NCBI GenBank assembly: GCA_902616615.1
Contig: CACMTN010000016.1
Location: 1 to 35,020, forward strand
Reading direction: 5' to 3'
Source: an uncultured SAR116 cluster alpha proteobacterium
GTDB taxonomy: Bacteria; Pseudomonadota; Alphaproteobacteria; Puniceispirillales; Marisalimonadaceae
Length of the DNA stretch: 35,020 nucleotides
In this document: positions 19,715 through 28,159 of the stretch, in pieces
Numbering within the stretch: position 1 is the first letter of the stretch
Layout: every line of letters begins with the position of its first letter
Position numbers and translations under genes: made by a program
Notes under the pieces: model-generated
Told to the model about the DNA's origin: nothing
The model's input: the letters and a program-made list of their open reading frames with translations, nothing else
Database searches by the model: none

Positions 19715-21244
19715 TTAAACTAAAAGTGATTTCCCACTCATGTTTTTAGGTGATTTGATAGATATAATCTCTAAAATTGTTGGAGCAATATCAGCTAATC
19801 TTCCATCCCTTAATTTATAATCTTTATTATTAGAAATTAGTATCAATGGAACTTTATTACATGTATGTGAAGTATGTGGTAAGTTTGTTGACTCATCAAA
19901 CATAATTTCACAGTTTCCGTGATCTGCAGTTAATAGCATGACACCATCATGTTTAATTATTGTATCTTTTATATTTCCAATTGCTGTATCAACAGTTTCT
20001 ACTGCTCTAATTGCTGCCTTTAAATTGCCTGTATGCCCAACCATATCAGGATTTGCAAAATTAATTATAATTAAATCATAAGTTTCATTTTTTATGGAAG
20101 ATATTAGTTTAGTCTCAACTTTTTTAGCTGACATTTCAGGTTTTAAATCATAAGTAGATATTTTGGGTGAAGGTATCATTATCCTAGTTTCACCAGGGTA
20201 AACCGTCTCCTCTCCTCCATTAAAAAAGAAAGTAACATGTGGATATTTTTCTGTTTCAGCTAGTCTTAATTGTTTTAAATTAGCTTTTGAAATGACCTCC
20301 CCGAGTGTGTCCTTAATATTTTCTTTTACAAAAATAGAATTCATAAATTTTGATAATTCTGTTGAATATTCTGTCATTCCAAGATTATTTGATAAAATTG
20401 GAGTGTTAAAATCTTTTTCAAATTGTCTAAATGTAGGATCTAGCAATGCTGTTAATAACTCTCTAACTCGGTCCGCTCGAAAGTTTATCATAATTAAACT
20501 ATCACCATCGTTAAATCCTTTATAATTTCCAATCAGAGTTGGTGAAATAAATTCGTCAGTTTCATTGTTTTTATAAGCTTCTTTTATTCCTTCTGCTACA
20601 TTAGAAAACTTTCTGTCATATTTTCCGCATACAATAAGATCAAAAGCTTTTTTCACTCTCTCCCATCTATTATCTCTATCCATTGAGTAGTATCTTCCTA
20701 CAAGTGATGCAATCTTGATATTTTTTGGGAGGGACATTTCAAATTTTTTAATATTTTGGCCTAATTGTTTTGGAGAACAATCTCGCCCATCTGAAAAAAT
20801 GTGTATCCAAGTTTTACAATTATTTTTTTTTAAAAGTTTTGACATTTCAATCATATGATAAGAATGTGAATGCACTCCACCATCACTACACAAACCGAGC
20901 AGATGAACAGTCTTATTTTTATTATGATTTGACATAAAATTCTGGAAATTATTATTTTTTTCTATTTCATTATTGTCAAAAGCTTTATTTATTTTTGGTA
21001 GAGTTTGTAGTATTACTCTTCCAGAACCAAGATTCATATGACCAACTTCCGAGTTTCCTACTTGACCTACGGGCAATCCAACATCTTCACCAGAAGCATC
21101 TAAAGTTGAATACGGATATGTTTTAGTTAAAAAATCTACATTTGGAGTTTTTGCTAATGCTACAGCGTTATTTGTTGTATTTTGATTAATTCCCCAGCCA
21201 TCCATTATACATAAAACTATTGTTTTTTTTTGTTTGTTTTCCAT
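19715..21244 (-). CDS. gpmI: Cofactor-independent phosphoglycerate mutase GpmI
   Basis: This 509-residue di-manganese enzyme interconverts 3- and 2-phosphoglycerate in glycolysis and gluconeogenesis. It has MDGWG with the metal ligand Asp15, the phosphoserine nucleophile Ser65 in GNSEVGHMNLGSGR, the SDGRDCSP and GRYYSMDRD blocks, and the C-terminal metal site TADHGNCE. The frame can be opened one codon earlier at a TTG, but the ATG at 21244 is the simpler start. Only a weak GGAT precedes it, and the gene follows rlmH by 23 bases, so translation may be partly coupled. Confidence 0.96.
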   Translation of the reverse strand: MENKQKKTIVLCIMDGWGINQNTTNNAVALAKTPNVDFLTKTYPYSTLDASGEDVGLPVGQVGNSEVGHMNLGSGRVILQTLPKINKAFDNNEIEKNNNFQNFMSNHNKNKTVHLLGLCSDGGVHSHSYHMIEMSKLLKKNNCKTWIHIFSDGRDCSPKQLGQNIKKFEMSLPKNIKIASLVGRYYSMDRDNRWERVKKAFDLIVCGKYDRKFSNVAEGIKEAYKNNETDEFISPTLIGNYKGFNDGDSLIMINFRADRVRELLTALLDPTFRQFEKDFNTPILSNNLGMTEYSTELSKFMNSIFVKENIKDTLGEVISKANLKQLRLAETEKYPHVTFFFNGGEETVYPGETRIMIPSPKISTYDLKPEMSAKKVETKLISSIKNETYDLIIINFANPDMVGHTGNLKAAIRAVETVDTAIGNIKDTIIKHDGVMLLTADHGNCEIMFDESTNLPHTSHTCNKVPLILISNNKDYKLRDGRLADIAPTILEIISIKSPKNMSGKSLLV

Positions 21245-21267
21245 CAATTAAATCCATTAAGAAAATT

Positions 21268-21717
21268 TTATTTATGGTAAGGATGCCCTTGAATAATAGT
21301 TTCTATTCTGTAAATTTGTTCAGCAATCATCATTTTAACCATTTGATGGGGCCAAGTAAGTTTACCAAAAGCAATAATTTTATCCGCTGTTTTTTTTATT
21401 TTCAGTCCATTCCCAAATGCACCACCAATCGCAAAATTCACACTTGTTATATTATTATTGCTCCAATTTAATATTAATTTTGCTAGGTCTGAACTAGTTA
21501 AATTCTCACCTTCTTCATCAAGTAAGATCAATTTACCGTTTTTAGGTGTTGAATTAATTAACTTATCAGCTTCATTGTCTAATTGGTTTTCTTTATTTTT
21601 TGTTTTAACTTCATATTGTTTTAATTCAATATTATTAATTCTTTTAAGATATTTTCTAGTAATCAAGTCTTCATCATTACTTTTAATTTTACCAATTGTT
21701 GAAATTCTATATTTCAT
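21268..21717 (-). CDS. rlmH: 23S rRNA pseudouridine-1915 N3-methyltransferase RlmH
   Basis: This 149-residue SPOUT methyltransferase modifies pseudouridine 1915 in helix 69 of 23S rRNA. The trefoil-knot region carries LLDEEGENLTS and the FAIGGAFGNG SAM-binding loop. The KLTWPHQM motif and the C-terminal GHPYHK end are diagnostic. It is one base after rsfS, a pairing found across bacteria. Confidence 0.95.
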   Translation of the reverse strand: MKYRISTIGKIKSNDEDLITRKYLKRINNIELKQYEVKTKNKENQLDNEADKLINSTPKNGKLILLDEEGENLTSSDLAKLILNWSNNNITSVNFAIGGAFGNGLKIKKTADKIIAFGKLTWPHQMVKMMIAEQIYRIETIIQGHPYHK

Positions 21718-21718
21718 T

Positions 21719-22093
21719 TTAGTTTTTTACTGCGTCACTTGATATATTATCTTGTTTTTTTTCCCACATTTTTTCTAGGCTATAAAAATTTCTTACTTCT
21801 GGTCGGAAAATATGAACTAAAATATCATTCGCATCAATTAAAACCCAATCTCCATTTGACATACCTTCTGGAGACGATATGCGAAGGCCTATTTCTTTAT
21901 ATTTTTTTAATAAGTTATTTGCCATAGCAGTTACTTGTCTCGCAGTATTCCCACTTACAACTATCATATAATCTGCAATGCTACTTCTACCAATTAGATC
22001 AATACTGACAATGTCTATTCCTTTATCATTTTCCAATGATTTTAACGTAAATTTTAACAATTCTTTAGAAGATAAACTTTTTGTTTTTATCAT
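21719..22093 (-). CDS. rsfS: Ribosomal silencing factor RsfS
   Basis: This 124-residue DUF143/Iojap protein binds ribosomal protein L14 and blocks subunit joining under starvation. The core includes GIDIVSIDLIGRSSIADYMIV, the SGNTARQVTAMA block and SPEGMSNGDWVLIDANDILVHIF. All are well conserved and the length is normal. It lies between nadD (12 bases upstream) and rlmH (1 base downstream), the classical order. Confidence 0.95.
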   Translation of the reverse strand: MIKTKSLSSKELLKFTLKSLENDKGIDIVSIDLIGRSSIADYMIVVSGNTARQVTAMANNLLKKYKEIGLRISSPEGMSNGDWVLIDANDILVHIFRPEVRNFYSLEKMWEKKQDNISSDAVKN

Positions 22094-22105
22094 TACATAA
22101 TCCCA

Positions 22106-22753
22106 TTAAGTGTAAATTTTAGTTTTTCTTATCTCTGACGACGAGATAGATAATAATTTATTCTTTAAAAAAACCCAGGCAGGTTTTTTTTTATGAAATA
22201 TAATTCTACTTTTGATTGTTTTAAGTTTCTTTCCAAAATTTGGAACTCTTGATGTGTTTAAAAAAGAATTTAAATAGCCTGGCCTAGAAATAACGGCAAT
22301 ATGAATATTTTGAGCTATTAAATTTGGATAAAGCCATTTATTTAAATTGTCTAAAATATCACTTCCCATTAGCCAGATAAATTTTACCTTTCGGGTTCTC
22401 TTATTTAAAAAATTAACTGTTTTGTATGTGGCATAAAGCTGATTTTTTTTTTCAATGTCTAAGACTTTTATATAAGAAATATTTCTTGTTAATAGCCTAG
22501 CATAACTCAGTCTTTTGTCAAAATCCTCCATATCTAAACTTGTTTTTAATCTATTTTGAGGGGCAACCAGCCACCAAATTTCATCCAGTCCAAGATTTAT
22601 AAGCGCAGTATTAGTAATGTGAATATGGCCAATATGTGCTGGATTAAAAGAACCTCCTAAAATACCAATTTTTCTCTTTCTAGAGTAAGAATAACATATT
22701 GGAATACTATTTTTAAAATTGACTTTCAGATCTTTATCCACGTATTTGGTCAT
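22106..22753 (-). CDS. nadD: Nicotinate-nucleotide adenylyltransferase NadD
   Basis: This enzyme makes deamido-NAD from nicotinate mononucleotide and ATP. ILGGSFNPAHIGH (about 31-43) gives the nucleotidyltransferase HxGH motif, WLMGSDIL lies mid-protein and SISSSEIRK near the end is the ISSTxIR-type motif. The start is uncertain. The ATG at 22753 (215 residues) overlaps proA by 20 bases but its AGAGG is very close. A TTG at 22765 or a GTG at 22741 are alternatives, as the conserved domain begins only near residue 28. The basic, tyrosine-rich leader of about 25 residues is unusual but not informative. Confidence 0.92.
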   Translation of the reverse strand: MTKYVDKDLKVNFKNSIPICYSYSRKRKIGILGGSFNPAHIGHIHITNTALINLGLDEIWWLVAPQNRLKTSLDMEDFDKRLSYARLLTRNISYIKVLDIEKKNQLYATYKTVNFLNKRTRKVKFIWLMGSDILDNLNKWLYPNLIAQNIHIAVISRPGYLNSFLNTSRVPNFGKKLKTIKSRIIFHKKKPAWVFLKNKLLSISSSEIRKTKIYT

Positions 22754-23999
22754 TTCCTCTAACAATATATTTAAAACTAGTTAGTTGAGTAGCTCCTACT
22801 GGACCTCTAGCATGTATTCTACCAGTAGATATTCCAATTTCTGCGCCCATTCCAAACTCTCCGCCATCCGCAAACTGAGTTGAAGTATTATGCATAACAA
22901 TTGCGCTATCAACATTAGTTAGAAAAGTCTCAGCTACTCTGATATTTTCTGTGATTATAGATTCTGTATGATTTGATGAATATTTACTAATGTGGTCTAT
23001 AGCCCCTGATACTCCATCAACTAACTTGATAGATAAAATAGCGTCAAGATATTCAGTATGCCAATCTTTTTCTGAAGCTAACTCAATTTCGTTTACAATT
23101 TTTTTTGTCTCAATATCTCCTTTAATATGACATCCCGATTCAATTAAGTATTTAACTATAATTGGCACAGCTTTTTTAGAGATATGTCTATCTACAAGTA
23201 AAGTTTCTAAGGCGCCACATATCCCTGTTCTTCTCATTTTTGAGTTTACTATGATTTTTACTGCTTTATTTATATCTGCATCTTTATCTACATATACATG
23301 GCATATCCCCTCCAAGTGAGCGAAGACTGGAACTCTTGCCTCATCTTGAATTTTTTTAACAAGAGACTTCCCTCCACGAGGAATGATTATATCAATTTCT
23401 CCAATTGAAGTGAGCATTGCTGAAACAGCCTCTCTATCTGTGTTTTCAACTAATTGTACCGTATTACTAGGTAAATTTGCACTTTCTAGGCCTTTTTGCA
23501 TGCATTTAGCTAATATTTTAGAAGAATTAATAGAGTCAGATCCACCTCTAAGTATTGCAGTGTTACCAGATTTAATGCATAGACTTCCAGCATCTATAGT
23601 GACATTAGGTCTCGATTCGTAAATAATACCAATTATACCCAATGGTACTGAAATTCTTGAAATATTTAAACCATTTGGTTGTGTCCATTTTGATAACTCA
23701 ACGCCAATTGGATCACTCATTTCTGAAATTTGCTTTAAGCCCTCCACAATATTATCAATTCTTTTATCATCTAGCAAAAGCCTATCAACAAAAGCATTGT
23801 TAAGTTGTTTTCTTTTAGCATTTTCTATATCAACTTTGTTTGCTTTGAGTATCTCTTCTTGTTGTTGTTTTATAATTTTAGATGTATTCAATATTGCTAA
23901 ATTTCTATCTTTTGAACTACTTCTAGAGATCACGTTAAAAGCTTCTTTGGATTTTTTATTTATATTTTTTATATATTCAAAAATGTTGTTGTCACTCAT
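22734..23999 (-). CDS. proA: Glutamate-5-semialdehyde dehydrogenase (gamma-glutamyl phosphate reductase) ProA
   Basis: This 421-residue NADPH-dependent enzyme carries out the second step of proline synthesis, reducing gamma-glutamyl phosphate. The catalytic Cys261 lies in RRTGICGALE. GIIGIIYESRPNVT, LRGGSDSINS and the C-terminal GGEFGMGAEIGIST and HARGPVG blocks are family-typical. Its ATG overlaps the proB stop by 4 bases (ATGA), and its 3' end overlaps nadD, so proB-proA-nadD appear to be translationally coupled. Confidence 0.97.
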   Translation of the reverse strand: MSDNNIFEYIKNINKKSKEAFNVISRSSSKDRNLAILNTSKIIKQQQEEILKANKVDIENAKRKQLNNAFVDRLLLDDKRIDNIVEGLKQISEMSDPIGVELSKWTQPNGLNISRISVPLGIIGIIYESRPNVTIDAGSLCIKSGNTAILRGGSDSINSSKILAKCMQKGLESANLPSNTVQLVENTDREAVSAMLTSIGEIDIIIPRGGKSLVKKIQDEARVPVFAHLEGICHVYVDKDADINKAVKIIVNSKMRRTGICGALETLLVDRHISKKAVPIIVKYLIESGCHIKGDIETKKIVNEIELASEKDWHTEYLDAILSIKLVDGVSGAIDHISKYSSNHTESIITENIRVAETFLTNVDSAIVMHNTSTQFADGGEFGMGAEIGISTGRIHARGPVGATQLTSFKYIVRGNDQIRG

Positions 24000-25132
24000 T
24001 TTTTTTCCAGTACTAGATCATCTCTGTGAACTACTTCGTCTTTACCTCTATAGCCTAAGATAGTTTCAATATCATTGCTTTTTGACCCTTTAATTAAATC
24101 AACTTCAGAATTATTAAAGTGTATTAAGCCTTTTCCTACAAAGTTTTGTTGTTCATCTACTATTTGTATCAGATCACCTTTTTCATAATTCCCTTCTGTA
24201 CTAACTATACCAGCAGACAGCATAGAAAAACCTTTTTTCATGGCCTCAACCGCACCCTGGTCTATAGTTATTTTCCCTTTAACGTGTAATGCACCAGAAA
24301 TCCATTGTTTTCTTGAACTCAATGGTTTTTCGATTGCACTAAACCAACTGAATTGCGTTCTATTATTTTCTAACTTAGATAAAGGACTATTAAAATGTCC
24401 ATTGCAAATGATCATATGACAACCTGCTTTGGTAGCTATTTTAGCAGCTGCAATTTTGGTGACCATACCCCCAGATGAAATACTTGTGATTGGAGGACCT
24501 GCCATTCTTTCAATTTCATCGGTAATTTCAGGAATTTCTTCTATAAAAAATGTGCCCTCATTCTTATTAGGATCAGAAGAATAAAGACCATTTATATCAG
24601 ACAGTAATATAAGTAAATCCGCACTGCACATTTGTGCAACTCTTGCTGCCAGTCTATCATTGTCTCCAAATCTAATCTCTTCAGTAGAGACTGTGTCGTT
24701 TTCATTAATTACAGGAATAACTTGTAAATCAATAAGTTTTAATAACGTTGCTCTTGCATTTAGATGTTTTCTTCTTGTCTCCGTATCGTCAGGTGCAAGT
24801 AAAATTTGTGCTATATTGAGACCAAATTTTTCCATAATCTCTTTCCAAGCATGAGCTAAGTTTACTTGACCTGTTGCTGCAGCAGCTTGTTTTTCATCTA
24901 AAGACAAATTACCAGTTAGTTTCAATTGTTTTTGACCAAGTGCAATAGACCCTGAGGAGACGATTATAATTTCTTTTTTTTGTTTTATAAGTTGATTTAT
25001 TTCTTGAGCTAAAGACCTTAACCACTCACTTTTAAGATTACCCTCATTTTTGTCTATCAAAAGTGACGAGCCTATTTTTATTACAATTCTTTTTGAGTCT
25101 TTTATTAAATTTTCTTTATTCATTTTTGTCAT
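23996..25132 (-). CDS. proB: Glutamate 5-kinase ProB with PUA domain
   Basis: This 378-residue enzyme phosphorylates glutamate at the start of proline synthesis and is normally feedback-inhibited by proline. The amino-acid-kinase domain (about 1-260) has VIKIGSSLL, PVINENDTVS and FGDNDRLAARVA. The C-terminal PUA domain (about 285-368) is present, as in the long form. It follows obgE by three bases with a weak ribosome-binding site. An alternative start is the ATG three codons in. Confidence 0.97.
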   Translation of the reverse strand: MTKMNKENLIKDSKRIVIKIGSSLLIDKNEGNLKSEWLRSLAQEINQLIKQKKEIIIVSSGSIALGQKQLKLTGNLSLDEKQAAAATGQVNLAHAWKEIMEKFGLNIAQILLAPDDTETRRKHLNARATLLKLIDLQVIPVINENDTVSTEEIRFGDNDRLAARVAQMCSADLLILLSDINGLYSSDPNKNEGTFFIEEIPEITDEIERMAGPPITSISSGGMVTKIAAAKIATKAGCHMIICNGHFNSPLSKLENNRTQFSWFSAIEKPLSSRKQWISGALHVKGKITIDQGAVEAMKKGFSMLSAGIVSTEGNYEKGDLIQIVDEQQNFVGKGLIHFNNSEVDLIKGSKSNDIETILGYRGKDEVVHRDDLVLEKK

Positions 25133-25135
25133 TCT

Positions 25136-26179
25136 TTATGGAGACCAAGATATAATTTTTTTTCTTTGATTTTTACTATTTTCTTTATTTTTCATCCTTA
25201 CTATAAAGTTTTGTAATTCTCTAATCAGGTAAGTAATATTTTCTCCTGAAACTGAAGAAATATTAATAACATTATCTACATTGAGTTTTTTTAAAATTTC
25301 TTTCGCAGACTTAATTTTTTTATCTTCAACGGCATCGCATTTTGTTAAGACTAAGATTTGTTTTTTCTTCGACATATTACTATCATATGCTTCAATTTCA
25401 CGAATAATAGTAAGATAATTTTTTTTAATATCTCTAGAAGTAACGTCTATTAGATGCAATAATCCTTGGCAACGTTCAACATGACCTAAAAATCTATGGC
25501 CTAAGCCAGATCCTTCATGAGCACCCTCTATTAATCCAGGAATATCAGCTATTACAAATTCCATATTATCTTGATTTACTACTCCAAGATTTGGATGCAG
25601 TGTTGTAAAAGGGTAGTCGGCTATTTTTGGTTTGGCTGATGTAATTCTGGAAAGTAACGTGCTTTTACCTGCATTAGGTAGTCCAATCAAGCCTATATCT
25701 GCTATTAATTTTAGTCGAAGCCAAATCCATTTTTCTTCTAATGGACCTCCAGGTTGTGCTTTTCTTGGCGCTTGATTAACAGACGTTTTAAAAAAAGCAT
25801 TACCTTTACCTCCTTCACCTCCTTTGGCTAAAACAATTTTTTGCCCAATTTCTGTCATATCAGCTAATATAAAATTATTTGTTTCGTCTAATATTTGTGT
25901 TCCAATGGGAAGCCTTAGAACAACATCTTTGCCATTCATTCCACTTCTATCTCTTCCTTTGCCACCTTCTCCAGGTCTGGCTTTGAAATGTTGTTGATAA
26001 CGAAAATCAATTAATGTATTAAGACCATCAGAACACAAAGCAATAACATCGCCCCCTCGGCCACCATTACCACCATCTGGTCCACCAAAAGGAACGTGTG
26101 CTTCTCTTCTAAAAGAAATAGATCCAGGTCCACCATGCCCACTAGCTATATAGATTTTAGCTTGATCTAAAAACTTCAT
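25136..26179 (-). CDS. obgE: GTPase Obg/CgtA
   Basis: This 347-residue GTPase is involved in late assembly of the large ribosomal subunit and in stress control. The glycine-rich Obg fold takes up about 1-158 (GGPGSISFRREAHVPFGGP onward). The G domain has GLPNAGKST, DIPGLIEGAHEGSGLG and LTKCD in the NKxD position. The C-terminal extension is short and basic. It lies about 100 bases after rpmA, with a hairpin in the gap, and continues into proB. Confidence 0.97.
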   Translation of the reverse strand: MKFLDQAKIYIASGHGGPGSISFRREAHVPFGGPDGGNGGRGGDVIALCSDGLNTLIDFRYQQHFKARPGEGGKGRDRSGMNGKDVVLRLPIGTQILDETNNFILADMTEIGQKIVLAKGGEGGKGNAFFKTSVNQAPRKAQPGGPLEEKWIWLRLKLIADIGLIGLPNAGKSTLLSRITSAKPKIADYPFTTLHPNLGVVNQDNMEFVIADIPGLIEGAHEGSGLGHRFLGHVERCQGLLHLIDVTSRDIKKNYLTIIREIEAYDSNMSKKKQILVLTKCDAVEDKKIKSAKEILKKLNVDNVINISSVSGENITYLIRELQNFIVRMKNKENSKNQRKKIISWSP

Positions 26180-26230
26180 TATAAAACCCTAATATATAGT
26201 ATTCTAGATGAAAAGAGTTAAAATAAATAA

Positions 26231-26253
26231 GGAATAGCTAACAAAGCTATTCC
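26231..26253 (-). other. Hairpin between rpmA and obgE (possible attenuator)
   Basis: A perfect 9-base-pair stem, GGAATAGCT/AGCTATTCC, with a 5-base loop. On the minus strand it is followed by TTATTTATTTTAA, T-rich but interrupted. It could be a leaky terminator that lowers obgE-proBA expression relative to the ribosomal proteins, or an RNA processing or stability element. Confidence 0.5.
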
Positions 26254-26277
26254 AGAGTTTAAATAATAAGGCTTTGA

Positions 26278-26547
26278 TTATTCAGCAGCTTGTTTGATTG
26301 GTTCTACAGAAACAAACATTTTTTTTCCTTTATGTTCTTTAAACTTAACATGACCATCTATAAGTGAAAAAATTGTATGATCTTTACCCATACCTACGTT
26401 TAATCCTGGGTGATACTTGGTACCACGTTGTCTAATTATAATATTGCCAGCAACAACTGCTTCACTGCCAAATTTTTTAACACCCAATCTTCTCCCAGCT
26501 GAGTCTCTACCATTTCTAGAACTACCGCCTGCTTTTTTATGTGCCAT
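26278..26547 (-). CDS. rpmA: 50S ribosomal protein L27
   Basis: This 89-residue ribosomal protein's N-terminal tail reaches the peptidyl transferase centre. It starts [16 protein letters not shown] with no cleavable extension of the Firmicute type, and carries [30 protein letters not shown] precedes the ATG, 14 bases after rplU. Length is normal. Confidence 0.98.
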   Translation of the reverse strand: MAHKKAGGSSRNGRDSAGRRLGVKKFGSEAVVAGNIIIRQRGTKYHPGLNVGMGKDHTIFSLIDGHVKFKEHKGKKMFVSVEPIKQAAE

Positions 26548-26561
26548 TTGTTAATCCTTTA

Positions 26562-27122
26562 TTATTTTTTAGTAGTTGTTTTTTTTATTCTAGTAGTTGT
26601 TTTTGTCTTAGCTTTTATTTCAGGTTTAGTAGAATCTGATCTTATTTTTGTTTCAGTTGACTTGCTTGCAGTTGACTTAGCTTTAACTACTTTTTTAACT
26701 TTTTCTTCAACTACTTTTGACTGAGATTTAGTCTTTGGTTTGGTCTCAACTTTAGTCTTTTTTTCTGTTGTTTTAGCAGTAGCTTTTTTTGGAGATAGCT
26801 TAGATCCACCAGTTTCAGCTATATCAATTATTTTAAGAAGTGTTAGATCTTGTTTATGGCCTTGTTTTCTTCTACTATTCTTTCTTCTTCGCTTATATAT
26901 CATTGTAATTTTTGGACCACGAGTTTGTCTAATAACTTGTGCCATTACTGCAGCATCATTAATAAGTGGAGTTCCAAGTGTTACTTTTTTTCCATCACAT
27001 ACCATTAACACATCATTAAGTACTAGCTGATCACCATCATTAGCGTTAAGCTTTTCGACTAAAACTACATCTTCTTTTTGAACACGATATTGTTTTCCAC
27101 CGGTTTTAACTACTGCATACAT
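26562..27122 (-). CDS. rplU: 50S ribosomal protein L21 with long basic C-terminal tail
   Basis: Residues 1 to about 102 are a complete L21 (MYAVVKTGGKQYRVQ, the TRGPKITMIYKRRRKNSRRKQGH block, then LTLLKIIDI), which binds 23S rRNA. The remaining 80 or so residues form a tail of almost only Lys, Thr, Ser, Ala, Glu and Val with repeated KTK, TKTK and VKK motifs, ending in TTTKK. Ordinary L21 is about 103 residues, so the tail nearly doubles the protein. It is in frame with no stop or shift at the junction. It is likely unstructured and could bind RNA; a fusion with another domain is not seen. It is the first gene of the rplU-rpmA-obgE-proBA run, behind a strong promoter. Confidence 0.95.
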   Translation of the reverse strand: MYAVVKTGGKQYRVQKEDVVLVEKLNANDGDQLVLNDVLMVCDGKKVTLGTPLINDAAVMAQVIRQTRGPKITMIYKRRRKNSRRKQGHKQDLTLLKIIDIAETGGSKLSPKKATAKTTEKKTKVETKPKTKSQSKVVEEKVKKVVKAKSTASKSTETKIRSDSTKPEIKAKTKTTTRIKKTTTKK

Positions 27123-27202
27123 TTTTATAATCCGATAATTAATTAATATAATGGTTAATTAAATAATTATTATTAGAATAACCATACTTAAATTGTCTTG
27201 GG

Positions 27203-27230
27203 AATATAGCTTGATACTGTGATCTGTCAA
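27203..27230 (-). promoter_or_regulatory. Promoter of the rplU-rpmA-obgE operon
   Basis: On the minus strand a consensus TTGACA (complement of 27225-27230), a 16-base spacer and TATATT (complement of 27203-27208, 5 of 6). Transcription would start near 27196, leaving a leader of about 75 bases to the rplU ATG. The leader is very A+T-rich with only weak pairing potential. Confidence 0.7.
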
Positions 27231-27278
27231 GTTTTAAGATCATGTAAATTACATTCTATTAAACAATTTTCTCTTTAT

Positions 27279-28157
27279 TTATTCTTTTATAAATAGTGCT
27301 GGATCTAATCTTTCAGAAAACCAATTGATTCTCCAATCTAAGTGAGGTCCTGTTGATCTTCCAGTTGATCCAACTTCACCAATTTTTTGATCTTTATTTA
27401 TTTTGTCGCCAACTTTTACATTTAAGGAAGACAAATGAGAATATACTGATGTTACCCCGTGTCCATGATCCAACATGACAGTTCCGCCTGTATAATATAA
27501 GTCATTTTCTGCCATTCTGACTATAGCTTCTGTGGGAGCAAGTATATCAGTTCCCTCTGGAGCAGCTATGTCAACACCATAATGTGGACGTTTCGGTTTT
27601 CCATTAAGTATTCTTTGACTTCCAAAAACTCCAGAAATTATACCTTTAGTAGGCCAATCAAACTTTTGAAATATAAAATTTACATTACTATCTAAACTTC
27701 TAATTTCTTTAATTACTTTATTTTCTTTTTTAATTCTTTCCCAAAAAGACTTGGGGGGGGTCACCATTTTTTTTTCAAGGCCATTGATAACTTGAGTTTT
27801 ATATTTTCTTTGCTTTATATTCAATTTTTTCAAAACCCAATTTTGATTTATAAAAAAATATAAATTAGCTTGTTCAGGATGATCTCTACCAAAACCAATT
27901 ACAAAGCTCCCATTAGAAGTTTTTCTTAAAATTTTCTCTTTAAATTTAATTTTTAAATTTTTGTTTGTCTTACCTTTTACCAAACCACCTTGAACAAAAT
28001 TACCTTCTAGTAGGATTTTTGTATCATTAATATTTATAATTAAATTATTTGTTGCAAAACAAGGATATGTTTTGAGTAATAAAAAGATCAATATCAATTT
28101 AATACATTTATTATTAACTTCTCCAATCAAATATGAAATAATTCTAATTTTGGACAT
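27279..28157 (-). CDS. Exported M23-family (LytM) peptidase
   Basis: This 292-residue protein has a hydrophobic N-terminal signal (about 18-35), a small beta-rich middle region with a stretch of about 35 polar residues, and a C-terminal M23 domain from about 168. Zinc-binding His192 and Asp196 are in PHYGVDIAAP, followed by LDHGHGVTSVYSHLS with His241. The usual final HLH motif reads His272-Leu-Asp274, in the context GPHLDWRINWF. M23 enzymes cut peptidoglycan cross-bridges, or when degenerate activate amidases. The Asp could still bind zinc, and I recall the HLDWR form as a recurrent proteobacterial subgroup, so activity should not be excluded. It follows livM by two bases and may be the last gene of that transcript. 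Confidence 0.88.
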   Translation of the reverse strand: MSKIRIISYLIGEVNNKCIKLILIFLLLKTYPCFATNNLIININDTKILLEGNFVQGGLVKGKTNKNLKIKFKEKILRKTSNGSFVIGFGRDHPEQANLYFFINQNWVLKKLNIKQRKYKTQVINGLEKKMVTPPKSFWERIKKENKVIKEIRSLDSNVNFIFQKFDWPTKGIISGVFGSQRILNGKPKRPHYGVDIAAPEGTDILAPTEAIVRMAENDLYYTGGTVMLDHGHGVTSVYSHLSSLNVKVGDKINKDQKIGEVGSTGRSTGPHLDWRINWFSERLDPALFIKE

Positions 28158-28159
28158 AA

